Source: Paenibacillus sp. J45TS6 (GTDB lineage: Bacteria; Bacillota; Bacilli; Paenibacillales; Paenibacillaceae). Taken from it: DNA of 64,000 nt. The stretch lies in the NCBI RefSeq assembly GCF_018403285.1, contig NZ_BOSJ01000011.1:103316-167315 (forward strand), in the 5' to 3' direction. Numbering within the stretch: the first letter of the stretch is position 1; every line of letters starts with the position of its first letter. A program made the position numbers and the translations under genes. The notes under the pieces are model-generated. The model saw only the letters and a program-made list of their open reading frames with translations, ran no database searches and was not told the origin of the DNA. Positions 18,881 to 28,600 of the stretch are shown piece by piece.

Positions 18881-18889
18881 TTATGGGAG

Positions 18890-18925
18890 ACAAAATAAAA
18901 AAGCAAGAGAAATTTTCTCTTGCTT
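18890..18925 (-). terminator. Terminator after penicillin-binding protein A
   Basis: Stem AAGCAAGAGAA / TTCTCTTGCTT with a 3-base loop, then TTTTTTATTTTG on the minus strand, insulating the mnt operator from the PBP gene. Confidence 0.85.
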
Positions 18926-18981
18926 GTCTTCGATTTGGCTACAATACGCTATGGCCCATATATAATTCTGTGCGCCTATTT

Positions 18982-21015
18982 TTATTTCTCTTTGGTTGCC
19001 TTCTGTTTCTTAGGTGTGCCATCCAAACCGTAATACATATCATATGCATCGAAGATTTTACGAGCGATCGGGGCAGCACTGACCGATCCAAAGCCACCTT
19101 CCGGAATCATAACGGCGACCGCAAGTTTTGGATTTTCACGAGGAGCAAAGGCAATAAATACTCCATTATCGACCCGCTTTCTGGTTCCGTTAAAGAATAT
19201 GTCCTGCTGAGATGTACCGGTTTTCCTAGCAAAATCATAAGGAAATCCATCGAAACTCGTCCCCACATTGGTTGCCATCGCACTGCGAATCAGATTCCAG
19301 TTCGCATCACTAAACTTCACTTCATTCAGCACCTTTGGCTCTATTTTACGGATGACATTCCCTTCAGAATCCCTAATCTCGCTGACAAGATGCGGTTCCA
19401 TGCGTTTCCCTTTATTCGCAAGCATGGCTACGTACTGAGCAAGCTGCATTGTCGTATACTTTCCCTGCTGTCCAAAAGAGGCGAAAGCAAGCCGGGAGAG
19501 GGCTGTTTCCTTTTCGTTCTTATACTCAATATTTCCTCGGTATTCATTAGGGAGATCCACCCCAGTTTCTACCCCAAGCCCAAACTTTTTCATATATTGA
19601 TCCCAGATATCGATCGCCTTGCTGCTGCCATAACGTTTCCAAAGCCCTTCCCCAATCAAATCCACCATAAAAGCATTGGATGATCTACGAATGGCCTCCC
19701 GTGGAGTCAAGCTCCCCATCACTGAACCACCAGAATTTCCTACTCTTGAGCCATCAAGACCAAATTCAGCATATCCTTTGTCTGGATACACGGTTGATGG
19801 GCTGATGAGTCCTTCTTCTAGACCTATGAGAACACTCAGAGGTTTAATGGTTGAGCCCAGCAGAACAACGGATTCAGTTGTATTCGTTTGATCTGTAGGA
19901 AAAAAAGAGCGTATCGTACCATTTTGGTATACATTTTTTATTTCGTTATACACCTTAGGAGAAACGCCCCCATTCTCCCATACATTCGTATCGTAATCCG
20001 GCATGCTTGCCATAGCTATTACATTTCCGGTATCCACTTCCATCGCTACTGCGAAGCCCATTCTTGCATTTTGTGATTCCTTTCTACCACTCGTACGAAG
20101 CGCTTTGATCTGATCTGTAATAGCCTGTTCCGTTATCCGCTGCACATCTTTATGCAGATTTGTATATAGATCATTCCCTTTTTTAGGCGGCACTAGCTCC
20201 CCTGGACCTGTCGGCATATTACGCATATCTACTGGTATTAACTGATAGCCCGATTCCCCGCGCAGTTCCTCCTGATATTGTAATTCAAGCCCGCCGAAGC
20301 CAACATTCTCATTCTCTTGATAAAAAAGACCTGGATTTTCTAGACCCACTTCTGAATTATGTTCACTAATTTTCTTATAGAACGGATCATCCTTGGCTCC
20401 TTTATATTTAAACAGGTATCCAACGGTTTGCGTAGCAAGCGTATCTTTATGGTATTTACGCACCGTTTCTTCAATGATTTGAATCCCTTTAAACTGATCT
20501 TTATTCTGTAAAAAGTAGGCTACTTCTTTATCTGATAAATTGCTTTTGATGAGACGTGGAACATATCCGCCGAATTTGGAATAATTAAGATCCAGGCTCT
20601 CGATAATCTGCCCAGCAGTGATTTCTGGGGCATCCTTCTCCCCATATTTCGTAAAGATATCTGCTATTTTTTCAGCCATTAAATTCATTTCAATTCTTCC
20701 CGCTGTAGGAATCCCGTTAGACAATCCATAATTCTCGTATAAAGAAATATATAAAGAATGCGAGGGCTCTGAATAAGCCAGTGGTGTATGAGTAGAATCA
20801 TAGATCGTCCCACGGATCGGCATCATGGGTACTGCTCTTTTATTCTCTCCTCGTTCTAGATTCGCTAGTTCCTCCCCTTCCACAAACTGTATAAACGCAA
20901 GTCTTACGATAAGAACACAAAATAATATAAAAACGGCGAAAAAGGAAATATTCATACGAAAAGTCCGTCTCCGCTCGATCTTTATATTCTCTTCATCCTG
21001 TTCATAACGATTCAT
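18982..21015 (-). CDS. Class B penicillin-binding protein A (PBP2/PbpA type), tandem copy 1
   Basis: A 677-aa bitopic transpeptidase with a short basic cytoplasmic tail, one membrane helix (about residues 22-45), a PBP dimer domain (GTIYDSTHTPLAYSEP) and a transpeptidase domain. Catalytic motifs are complete: STIK (S388 to K391), SSN (445-447) and KTG (598-600). It crosslinks peptidoglycan stems outside the membrane. The C-terminus is lysine-rich. The start is the ATG at 21015 behind GGGGGG. It has its own promoter at 21061-21090 and terminator. It is the third of three tandem homologues; B. subtilis PbpA and PbpH are the nearest known relatives. Confidence 0.9.
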   Translation of the reverse strand: MNRYEQDEENIKIERRRTFRMNISFFAVFILFCVLIVRLAFIQFVEGEELANLERGENKRAVPMMPIRGTIYDSTHTPLAYSEPSHSLYISLYENYGLSNGIPTAGRIEMNLMAEKIADIFTKYGEKDAPEITAGQIIESLDLNYSKFGGYVPRLIKSNLSDKEVAYFLQNKDQFKGIQIIEETVRKYHKDTLATQTVGYLFKYKGAKDDPFYKKISEHNSEVGLENPGLFYQENENVGFGGLELQYQEELRGESGYQLIPVDMRNMPTGPGELVPPKKGNDLYTNLHKDVQRITEQAITDQIKALRTSGRKESQNARMGFAVAMEVDTGNVIAMASMPDYDTNVWENGGVSPKVYNEIKNVYQNGTIRSFFPTDQTNTTESVVLLGSTIKPLSVLIGLEEGLISPSTVYPDKGYAEFGLDGSRVGNSGGSVMGSLTPREAIRRSSNAFMVDLIGEGLWKRYGSSKAIDIWDQYMKKFGLGVETGVDLPNEYRGNIEYKNEKETALSRLAFASFGQQGKYTTMQLAQYVAMLANKGKRMEPHLVSEIRDSEGNVIRKIEPKVLNEVKFSDANWNLIRSAMATNVGTSFDGFPYDFARKTGTSQQDIFFNGTRKRVDNGVFIAFAPRENPKLAVAVMIPEGGFGSVSAAPIARKIFDAYDMYYGLDGTPKKQKATKEK

Positions 21016-21060
21016 TAGTAGTCCCCCCATAGATAAAACAACAACTGTACATATACGCTA

Positions 21061-21090
21061 ATTATACCAAGATTTACCACTATTGTACAA
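21061..21090 (-). promoter_or_regulatory. Sigma-A promoter of penicillin-binding protein A
   Basis: Minus strand TTGTAC (21085-21090), 18-base spacer, TATAAT (21061-21066), with a TGG extended -10. Confidence 0.7.
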
Positions 21091-21139
21091 AAAAGAAGAC
21101 GCCCTTTGCTTTTATGCAAAAGACGCCTTTCTTATCAAT

Positions 21140-23182
21140 CTATTCATTCTGTGAAGTTTCTTCATCATCTTGCGGGTTCCCTTTTGGAACACCATCCAGA
21201 CCGTACACTTTATCATAAGCATCAAATATTTTACGAGCAATAGGAGCCGCACTGCTGGAACCAAATCCACCCTCTGGTATAACGACGGCTACAGCCAGTT
21301 TCGGATTTTTACGCGGTGCAAAGGCAATAAACACACCATTATCAATCCGGTTTCTTGTCCCATTATAATAAATATCCTGCTGCGAGGTACCTGTTTTCCG
21401 AGCAAAGTCATATGGGAAACCTGAGAAGGCCATGTCCACATTGGTTGACATCCCGCGGTGAACCGTATTCCAGTACTCATCTGCAAAATCCACTTCATTG
21501 AGTATCTTAGGTTCAATTTTCTTGACTACATTTCCTTCAGAATCACGAATTTCTTTGATGAGATGCGGTTCCAACCTTTTTCCTTTGTTAGCAAGCATCG
21601 TTGTGTATTGAGCAAGCTGCATAGTCGTATACTTACCCTGCTGCCCAAAGGATGCATACGCAAGACCTGTTAACGCAGTTTGATCCTCTTGCAAGTATTC
21701 AATCTGCCCTTTAAATTCACGTGGTAGATCCACACCGGTCTCTACCCCAAGACCAAATTCTTTCATGTATTTATCCCACACACCAAGTCCTTGATCCGGC
21801 TCACTCTTATATTTCTGATATAATCTTTTACCTATCATGTCGACCATAAAAGCATTAGACGAGTGCTTGATCGCTGTATCTGGATACAAGAGTCCGTATA
21901 CATGGCTTTGTGAGTTACTAATTCTTTTATTTTCCCTACCAATCGTTGCATAACCTATATCTTGATAGGCGGTATTTGAAGTAAACAATCCTTCTTTCAG
22001 ACCAATCAGAACACTTAACGGTTTAATCGTAGAACCCAAAAGTACGGTCGACTCCATCCGTCTTCTCGAATCATCCGGCGGGTACGATTCTGTTGTACCG
22101 TTACGATAAATGTATTTAATTTTGTCATAATCCCATTCATCATTAGGATCGTAATCCGGCATACTCGCCATTGCCACAATGTTGCCTGTATCTACTTCCA
22201 TCGCAACAGCATAACCTCTTGTAGCATTAAGATGTAATTTACCAGAGACAGGATTACGATGCAGCCAATCAAGCTGATCCATTATCGCTTGTTCCGTTTC
22301 CACCTGAATCTCCTTATTGATGGTAGATACGATATCTTTTCCTTTCTCAGGGGCCTGAATAACTGTCCCTTCTTCTGGAAGATTCAGTGGATTGATTGGA
22401 ATTTGACTATAGCCTGCTTTACCACGAAGTTCATCCTGATACTGCATTTCAAGGCCGTCTACACCAACCTTTTCCAGTTCAGAATAGACAAGTCCTGGAT
22501 CTGTCTGATCTTTATTTGTTTCATCTACTTGTTTATATTTCTCGAGTGTTTTTGAGGTCTTAAATGTTTTAAGATAGCCGATTGCCTGAACAGCAACTGT
22601 ATCCTCATCATATTTTCTTACCGTCTCTTCGATTACGCTGACGCCAGGAAACTCTTTTTTATGTTGCAAAAAATAAGCAATTTCTTTTTCTGATAAGTTA
22701 CTTTTAATCAGCCTAGGTGTATAACCATGCGTTTGCCGATAATTAAGGTCCATTGCCTTTTCGATATCAGCTGCAGTTAATGTTTCCGCGTCCGGGTCTT
22801 TATACTTTTCAAAGACTTCAGCAAGACGCTCAGCCATCTCCAATGCTTCTTCATGGTTTGGATTTACCGAACCGTCTGTCGGCTTACTATAATTTTTATA
22901 TAAAGTAATGTACAGTGACTGAATAGGCTCTGAATAAGCAAGTTTCACCTCACCCGTAGAGTCAAGTATGGAACCCCTTACCGGAAGTAGCGGTATATTC
23001 TTAGTCACACTGCCGCTTTCCTGCTGCGCGAGCTCTGGCCCTTCTACAAACTGAAGCACAGCAAGCCTAATGATAATAATAGAAAAAATAATAAAAGAGC
23101 TAAAGAAGAAAAAATTAAGACGAAAACTAAATCGGCGCTTATTGGACAGTTCTTCCTTTTCATGATTTTGCTGCTGAGTCAT
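21140..23182 (-). CDS. Class B penicillin-binding protein B (PBP2/PbpA type), tandem copy 2
   Basis: A 680-aa paralogue of the neighbouring PBPs with the same order: cytoplasmic tail, single helix, dimer domain (GSILDSTGEVKLAYSEP) and transpeptidase domain with STIK, SSN and KTG intact. Its C-terminus is acidic (NPQDDEETSQNE), unlike the lysine-rich end of copy 1. The ATG at 23182 is preferred because the GTG 12 bases upstream is part of the GTGAGG ribosome site. A strong terminator lies upstream, after copy 3, so it needs its own promoter. Confidence 0.9.
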   Translation of the reverse strand: MTQQQNHEKEELSNKRRFSFRLNFFFFSSFIIFSIIIIRLAVLQFVEGPELAQQESGSVTKNIPLLPVRGSILDSTGEVKLAYSEPIQSLYITLYKNYSKPTDGSVNPNHEEALEMAERLAEVFEKYKDPDAETLTAADIEKAMDLNYRQTHGYTPRLIKSNLSEKEIAYFLQHKKEFPGVSVIEETVRKYDEDTVAVQAIGYLKTFKTSKTLEKYKQVDETNKDQTDPGLVYSELEKVGVDGLEMQYQDELRGKAGYSQIPINPLNLPEEGTVIQAPEKGKDIVSTINKEIQVETEQAIMDQLDWLHRNPVSGKLHLNATRGYAVAMEVDTGNIVAMASMPDYDPNDEWDYDKIKYIYRNGTTESYPPDDSRRRMESTVLLGSTIKPLSVLIGLKEGLFTSNTAYQDIGYATIGRENKRISNSQSHVYGLLYPDTAIKHSSNAFMVDMIGKRLYQKYKSEPDQGLGVWDKYMKEFGLGVETGVDLPREFKGQIEYLQEDQTALTGLAYASFGQQGKYTTMQLAQYTTMLANKGKRLEPHLIKEIRDSEGNVVKKIEPKILNEVDFADEYWNTVHRGMSTNVDMAFSGFPYDFARKTGTSQQDIYYNGTRNRIDNGVFIAFAPRKNPKLAVAVVIPEGGFGSSSAAPIARKIFDAYDKVYGLDGVPKGNPQDDEETSQNE

Positions 23183-23284
23183 ACCATACCTCACTTTTCT
23201 TTCTGTTCCATAGATATCCTTTTTTATTCTACCACAACTGTGATCTAAATTTCTCTTTTGCTGATTACAATTTCGTCATAAAAC

Positions 23285-23330
23285 GACAAAACCGCGTGTG
23301 CCTCAATCACGTGGCACACGCGGTTTTGTC
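23285..23330 (-). terminator. Strong terminator after penicillin-binding protein C
   Basis: An 18-base perfect stem (GACAAAACCGCGTGTGCC and its complement) with a 10-base loop. Confidence 0.85.
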
Positions 23331-23360
23331 ATAATATATTGCAATTGGATATTTTAAAGC

Positions 23361-25427
23361 CTACTCACCAGAATCATCTTGTTCGGAAGCTTCGCTCTGA
23401 TCTTGTGAATCTTGAATTTTGGGTGTTCCGTCAAGGCCAATATACTGATCGTAAGCATCATAAATTTTACGTGCAATAGGCGCTGCACTGACGGAACCGA
23501 ATCCTCCTTCAGGCACAACAACAGCAATCGCAAGTTTCGGGTTATCTCTAGGAGCAAATGTGATAAAGACGCCGTTTTCTACGAGTTCGCCGCCTACACT
23601 TTGCTGAGATGTTCCTGTTTTGCGAGCAAAATCATACGGGAACCCCTCAAATCCTTGAGCATTACTGTTCATGCCTGCTTTGATTTCATCCCAAAAAGAA
23701 GAATCAAACTCAACGGTGTTTAGTATTTCTGCACCAAATTCTTTCACTACATTGCCTTCTACATCCGTAATCTTGCTTGCAATTTGGGGTTTCAGTCGTT
23801 TTCCTTCATTCGCAAGCATGGCTGTATACTGAGCAAGCTGGAGTGTTGTGTACTTTCCTTGTTGCCCAAAAGAAGCATAGGCAAGCGCTGACTGCGAACT
23901 GCTATTCTCTGCTTCATTTATATATTCGCGCAGACCAGACTGTTCATTAGGTAGACCGCTCTCTGTCGATACCCCTAGCCCAAACTCCTTCATGTATTTA
24001 TCCCATACATCAACGCCATCTGCACCATACTTCTCATATAATTTATTTCCGACCATTTCTACCATGAACGCATTGGAAGAATGCTCAATAGCTGAAGCAG
24101 GGTCGATCAAACCGTAAGCGTGGCTCCCCGAATTTCGAACGGAAGTTTCATAACCCTTCTTACCAAACTTCCCTACCCCCACATCATTATATAAAGTAGA
24201 AGTCGTAAACAAATTTTCTTGCAGACCAATGAGAACAGATAATGGCTTAATAACGGAACCGAGCAACACCGTGGAAGAAGGATGTTTATAACTCTCTTCT
24301 TTACTGCTGTAGGACTGATACACTTCACGAATGGCGCCATTTGAAGCATAAGGAGCAATATTATTAAGTTCTTCTTGTGACATGCTTCCTTTTGTCCAAA
24401 TGTTCGGGTCATAGTCAGGCATACTCGCCATCGTTACGATCTTGCCTGTGTCCACTTCCATGGCAACTGCAAATCCCGTTTTGGCATTTGGTGCTTTAAT
24501 ACTAGAATTACTTGTCGTTTGCAAATATTCCAATTGGTCCATGATTGCCTGTTCGGTAGCCAACTGAACATCTTTATGAATCGATAACCACACGTTATTC
24601 CCTTTTTTAGGAGCCGTAATCTCTGCTTCACCAGAAATTTGATTTTGTGAGTTCACCGGGAATGTCTTAACACCCTTCGTCCCTCTTAGCTCCTCTTGAA
24701 ACATAAACTCTATGCCATCATATCCGACTTCCTCGTCATCTAGATATTGAAGCTTAGGGTCGGTTTCTTCTTTGGCCTTCAGATAATAACCGAGTCCATA
24801 ATCCGGATCAATTACGGAACGGAATGGTTTCATATAACCTACCGTTTGTACGGCAACGGTATCCTCGTCATAACGTCTCACATTTTCTTCTACCACTTCT
24901 ACGGTTGGAAACTCATCCTTATGGGATAGAAAATAGGCGATCTCTTCATCTGTCAGATCTGTCTTGATTCTTCTCGGCGTATATCCGTAATTCTTGCGAT
25001 AGGATATATCAAGAGCTTCCTCAATTTCATCTTCTGTCATTGTTTTGCTCGAATCTCCATACCGGTCAAAAACATGTTTGAGACTCGAAACAAGCTCTTG
25101 TAATTCATCTTTGTTTTCTTCACGGGTGTAGTTTTTATCTAAACTCACATACAAAGACTGAGTCGAGGTCGAATAGGCGAGCCGATTCTCGCCCGTAGAG
25201 TCAAATATCGTTCCCCGAATGGGTGAAAGAGATACACTTTTCGTTGCGACACTTGCTTCTTCTTTTTTTAGCGTAGGACCCTGAACCAGCTGCAGATATG
25301 CCAGCCTGATGATCAGTACACCAAAGATCAAAAAGGTTGCAAGGAAAAAGACATTAAGCCTGAAAGTAAACCTTTTCTCCTTTACAATCTCTTTTTTCAT
25401 ATATGGGTCTGTTCCCTCTTTGCTCAT
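23361..25427 (-). CDS. Class B penicillin-binding protein C (PBP2/PbpA type), tandem copy 3
   Basis: A 688-aa paralogue of copies 1 and 2. Motifs are SVIK (in place of STIK, nucleophile serine and lysine kept), SSN and KTG. The KTG strand continues into a shorter loop (SVGGELVENGVF) than in the other two. It ends in a serine/acidic tail (QSEASEQDDSGE). It starts with ATG at 25427, 39 bases after the transglutaminase gene with no terminator between, so it is likely cotranscribed with the two membrane genes upstream. Confidence 0.9.
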   Translation of the reverse strand: MSKEGTDPYMKKEIVKEKRFTFRLNVFFLATFLIFGVLIIRLAYLQLVQGPTLKKEEASVATKSVSLSPIRGTIFDSTGENRLAYSTSTQSLYVSLDKNYTREENKDELQELVSSLKHVFDRYGDSSKTMTEDEIEEALDISYRKNYGYTPRRIKTDLTDEEIAYFLSHKDEFPTVEVVEENVRRYDEDTVAVQTVGYMKPFRSVIDPDYGLGYYLKAKEETDPKLQYLDDEEVGYDGIEFMFQEELRGTKGVKTFPVNSQNQISGEAEITAPKKGNNVWLSIHKDVQLATEQAIMDQLEYLQTTSNSSIKAPNAKTGFAVAMEVDTGKIVTMASMPDYDPNIWTKGSMSQEELNNIAPYASNGAIREVYQSYSSKEESYKHPSSTVLLGSVIKPLSVLIGLQENLFTTSTLYNDVGVGKFGKKGYETSVRNSGSHAYGLIDPASAIEHSSNAFMVEMVGNKLYEKYGADGVDVWDKYMKEFGLGVSTESGLPNEQSGLREYINEAENSSSQSALAYASFGQQGKYTTLQLAQYTAMLANEGKRLKPQIASKITDVEGNVVKEFGAEILNTVEFDSSFWDEIKAGMNSNAQGFEGFPYDFARKTGTSQQSVGGELVENGVFITFAPRDNPKLAIAVVVPEGGFGSVSAAPIARKIYDAYDQYIGLDGTPKIQDSQDQSEASEQDDSGE

Positions 25428-25466
25428 TCCTAAACTATCCTTTCTAACTGCGGTTTAACAAATACA

Positions 25467-26618
25467 TTATAAGGACTGATCTTTGATATGGGTGTCGTAG
25501 AAGTTAGATGGATTGAACCAATTTCCACTATTCGCCCAAGTTGGATCAAGAGGTACCCACTCATCTGTCTCACTTAAATACACTTCGTTCCATGCATGAG
25601 CACCGTATCCGCCTTGTCCATTATATCCAAGACCTGTAATGACTTTTACATCCAATCCTTCTGACCGGGCCATAACCGCGTATAGCCTTGCATAGTCGAT
25701 GCAAACACCTTTCATCGTTTGAAAAGTATCCTGCGGTGTTTGCTCATTCCAGATGCCTCTTTGCTCATAGTCCTCTACTTTGCCGTAATCATACCCAACA
25801 CGAGTACCTACCCATTGATAGAGCGCCTTTGCTTTTTCTTCATCAGTGGCCGCATTCTCTGTCACTTTCGAAGCTGCTCCTTCTATATCCTTAGGGATAC
25901 TCCGATCAATCACTTCATATCTTCGGTGCATCATGCCGGTTAGTTCATTTTTTGCCGCTTGGGTAATGACAGGAAGCCGTTCCTTAATCAGTGTTCCCGA
26001 GAGCGGTTCAATTACTTTTTTGGCACCCTGCTGATACAAAGGGGAGGATTCCACATAATTGCTGAATGTACTTCCCGGATATAGACTCACTAATATAAAT
26101 AACAGCGCAATCACCAGTATGCTTCTCGCTACACCGACAACAACTCCGAAAGCAGCACCAAGAAGGCGGCTGATCATCCCTGGATTCTTACGTGATCTGG
26201 TATTTGACCTGCCAAGACCAAGTCCTGTAAGCAAACCACCAACTACAGAAAGAACAAAACGTATCACTGCATAACTAATCATAAAAAGAACAGCAAATCG
26301 CATTAACGGAAAATCAGTTAGCCCGGTAATGGCAGTATAATAAATTTGCTCCCATACTTTCAAATCTCGATTAGGTATGTTCTCACTGTATTGTGCCAGC
26401 CACGTTTGAACCATTGGAGATAATTTCATAGAGAGAAAAAAAGCACCAGCTAGACCAATGACGGTAAACATTCCTTCCGTAACCAGGTTTACCAGCGCTC
26501 CAGCTGAGCGTGATGCTCCTCTTGCAAATCCTTGTATCAGTGATACAAGGAGAATAACCAATAGAACAAGCGTGACCGCATTTCCATTCAATAGGCTGTC
26601 GATCCATGATTCGAACAT
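25467..26618 (-). CDS. Membrane protein with extracytoplasmic transglutaminase-like domain (CvpA-like N-half)
   Basis: A 383-aa protein in two parts. Residues 1-180 hold four or five hydrophobic segments with a CvpA-like arrangement (SLIQGFARGASRSAG, then AAFGVVVGVARSILVI). Residues 250-375 are a transglutaminase-like cysteine-protease fold with a complete triad: C306 in KGVCIDYA, H341 in YGAHAWNEV and D358 in PLDPTW. It may act on peptides or proteins at the outer membrane face. Its place directly before a PBP gene suggests a cell-wall role, which is inference. Preceded by a small membrane protein gene in the same apparent operon. Confidence 0.8.
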   Translation of the reverse strand: MFESWIDSLLNGNAVTLVLLVILLVSLIQGFARGASRSAGALVNLVTEGMFTVIGLAGAFFLSMKLSPMVQTWLAQYSENIPNRDLKVWEQIYYTAITGLTDFPLMRFAVLFMISYAVIRFVLSVVGGLLTGLGLGRSNTRSRKNPGMISRLLGAAFGVVVGVARSILVIALLFILVSLYPGSTFSNYVESSPLYQQGAKKVIEPLSGTLIKERLPVITQAAKNELTGMMHRRYEVIDRSIPKDIEGAASKVTENAATDEEKAKALYQWVGTRVGYDYGKVEDYEQRGIWNEQTPQDTFQTMKGVCIDYARLYAVMARSEGLDVKVITGLGYNGQGGYGAHAWNEVYLSETDEWVPLDPTWANSGNWFNPSNFYDTHIKDQSL

Positions 26619-26659
26619 GCTATCACCCCTGTTTTACCTATACGAATATTTATCTTTAT

Positions 26660-27094
26660 TTAGTTTTGTGCGGTTTCCATGTACTGTTTCACTGCGGCAT
26701 TATTAATACTCCACTCACCCACAGATACACCGCGCAGACTTACCTTCACTTTGTCTTTACCTTGCTCTCCTGTAACTTCCACATTGGGACTCGTAATTGT
26801 GAACGTTCCATCCTCGTGAAGAACATAGGTCGCTTGCTTCGCTTCATTCTGCATCAGTTCTTGTGCTTCTGTTTTCACTGTTTCCACAGTAGACGAACTT
26901 ACATCCGTAACTACATCTTTGATCTGATCTAAAGAAACACCGCTGTATATGATCAGTGCGGCCACAATTACAAGAACGATAGCCCACTTTAGTACCGTCT
27001 TAAGCACATTAATGACGATAAACAACAAAATCAAAGCAACAATAATAACCAGCCAATTTTGCTGAACGAACTCTTTCCATACTTCTAAATCCAT
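26660..27094 (-). CDS. Small membrane-anchored protein of unknown function
   Basis: About 144 aa with two closely spaced hydrophobic segments near the N-terminus (NWLVIIVALILLFIVINVL and WAIVLVIVAALIIYSG), then a region with DVSSSTVETVKTEAQELM and a C-terminal half that looks like a beta-rich domain (FTITSPNVEVTG, KVKVSLRG). I do not recognise a family. Start is uncertain: ATG 27094 has GGAGG 12 bases upstream, ATG 27103 only three. First gene of the probable operon with the transglutaminase protein and PBP C. Confidence 0.65.
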   Translation of the reverse strand: MDLEVWKEFVQQNWLVIIVALILLFIVINVLKTVLKWAIVLVIVAALIIYSGVSLDQIKDVVTDVSSSTVETVKTEAQELMQNEAKQATYVLHEDGTFTITSPNVEVTGEQGKDKVKVSLRGVSVGEWSINNAAVKQYMETAQN

Positions 27095-27139
27095 TGTGAT
27101 CATCCACCTCCCGAACTCCATTCATATGAGTTCCCGAAT

Positions 27140-27169
27140 ATTATACATGATTACCGATACTGCTGTCAG
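27140..27169 (-). promoter_or_regulatory. Sigma-A promoter of the transglutaminase/PBP C operon
   Basis: Minus strand CTGACA (27164-27169), 18-base spacer, TATAAT (27140-27145), upstream of the small membrane protein gene. Confidence 0.65.
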
Positions 27170-27275
27170 CTAAGCCCGGGTTTACGCAAAAATACGGTAT
27201 AAGACTGTCCCATTAGGCGTACAAGTATATCATACGATGTTCTAGCTATATATTGAAATGGGAGGTGCTGTTTCC

Positions 27276-28427
27276 TTGAAAACGGCCATATGGCTTTATT
27301 TATTTCTTTTTTTAGCCTTCTTCGATTTACATGCACAGTATCCTATTCTTACGCCTTTTGCGATTTCATTAGGCGCAGCTCCCACCTTTATTGGTTGGAT
27401 GATGGGCATTTATTCCTTAACCCATCTACCGGGAAATCTGATTGCAGGCACAAAAATTGATAAGCATGGAAGCAAGCGTTACATTATTTTCAGTCTAACA
27501 ACTGCTGGGATCCTTTTGTTGCTTCAAGCCTATGTTGATACCCCATGGCAACTACTTATTTTACGGGCACTCAGCGGATTTGTTCTCGCTTTTCTCTCTC
27601 CTGCCTGTATGACTCTGCTTGCTCAGTTGTCTTCTGATCCAACCACGCAAGGAAAGTATATGTCAGGACATGGTGTGGTCCATACACTGGCTTCTGTGGT
27701 CTCTCCCGCAGCCGGCGCCTTCATTGTTGCAGGCATTGGCTTCTCCGGGACTTTTCAGATTCTTGGAATTCTGCTGATCATTACTGGGCTGATGGCATTT
27801 TTTACGATTCCTGCCGTAAAGGCAGCCAGTACGGCGAGTGCCAAAGTGCTGCCTCCTATGGAAGGCCGTTTTCTTCCGATATCTTGGCGTTATTTTGTTT
27901 TACCGCTAGTCATTGCATGCTCTCAAGGCGTTCTTTTCTTTGAACTCCCCCTGAGAGGCAGCGGCTCAGCTTCGATATTATCAACAGGCCTGCTATTCTC
28001 CATCATCAGTTTAGGAGCACTTACTACACTCAGTATGTTGTTTCTCAATCGTTATTCGACAAAGCTTCGTCTTGCCGCAGGCGTATTACTGATGGCAATC
28101 AGCTTCTTTCTGCTCGCTTCTGTACCTGAACTGCCTTTATGGCTTGTTCTCTATGTCCTTGGCACATCCAAAGGAATCATATTCCCGGCACTAGCAACCA
28201 TGTTTGTGCAGCTGAGTCGCGGAGCCAGGCTTGGGCGGATTTTTTCTATTCAGTCAATTGCGACTTCATTAGGTTCTTTTGTAGGTCCCATTGCAGCCGG
28301 ACAGATTCGAATGGAGATCTCTCCTTACTTCCTAGCTTTTCTTGTCCTCATGATTGGTCTCTTATTTTTACCTTTTTCAAAACAAGTTCGCACTTCTACA
28401 CTTACTCCCGAACCAAAACACATCTAA
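27276..28427 (+). CDS. MFS transporter
   Basis: A 383-aa major facilitator with about 12 hydrophobic helices. The loop 2-3 signature is present as GNLIAGTKIDKHGSKR, and residues GVVHTLASVVSPAAGAFI fit the helix 5 region of drug-proton antiporters. Substrate unknown. Start is the TTG at 27276, ten bases after GGAGG; the ATG at 27258 overlaps the ribosome site. It stands alone, followed by two hairpins. Confidence 0.8.
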   Translation: MKTAIWLYLFLFLAFFDLHAQYPILTPFAISLGAAPTFIGWMMGIYSLTHLPGNLIAGTKIDKHGSKRYIIFSLTTAGILLLLQAYVDTPWQLLILRALSGFVLAFLSPACMTLLAQLSSDPTTQGKYMSGHGVVHTLASVVSPAAGAFIVAGIGFSGTFQILGILLIITGLMAFFTIPAVKAASTASAKVLPPMEGRFLPISWRYFVLPLVIACSQGVLFFELPLRGSGSASILSTGLLFSIISLGALTTLSMLFLNRYSTKLRLAAGVLLMAISFFLLASVPELPLWLVLYVLGTSKGIIFPALATMFVQLSRGARLGRIFSIQSIATSLGSFVGPIAAGQIRMEISPYFLAFLVLMIGLLFLPFSKQVRTSTLTPEPKHI

Positions 28428-28432
28428 TAAAA

Positions 28433-28506
28433 AAGACTGTAGGCAAACGAGTGGTGGTTAATTTGTCTACAGTCTGAGATCAGTCCAATCATGGACTGAT
28501 CTTTTT
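28433..28506 (+). terminator. Tandem hairpins ending the MFS gene
   Basis: Two successive inverted repeats: AGACTGTAG / CTACAGTCT (28433-28475) and AGATCAGTCC / GGACTGATCT (28477-28502), the second followed by TTTTT. Confidence 0.75.
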
Positions 28507-28600
28507 GCATGAAATCCTTACTTTGCGATAAAATAGAACATAAACATTTCCCGGGGAATTTCGAGTCCATATGCGAATAAAACAAGAGGTGAAGCATACG

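Noticed and set aside
18883-19683. 266-aa plus-strand open frame opposite PBP A
   Set aside because: Antisense to the conserved transpeptidase domain, no recognisable family, and it begins in a terminator.
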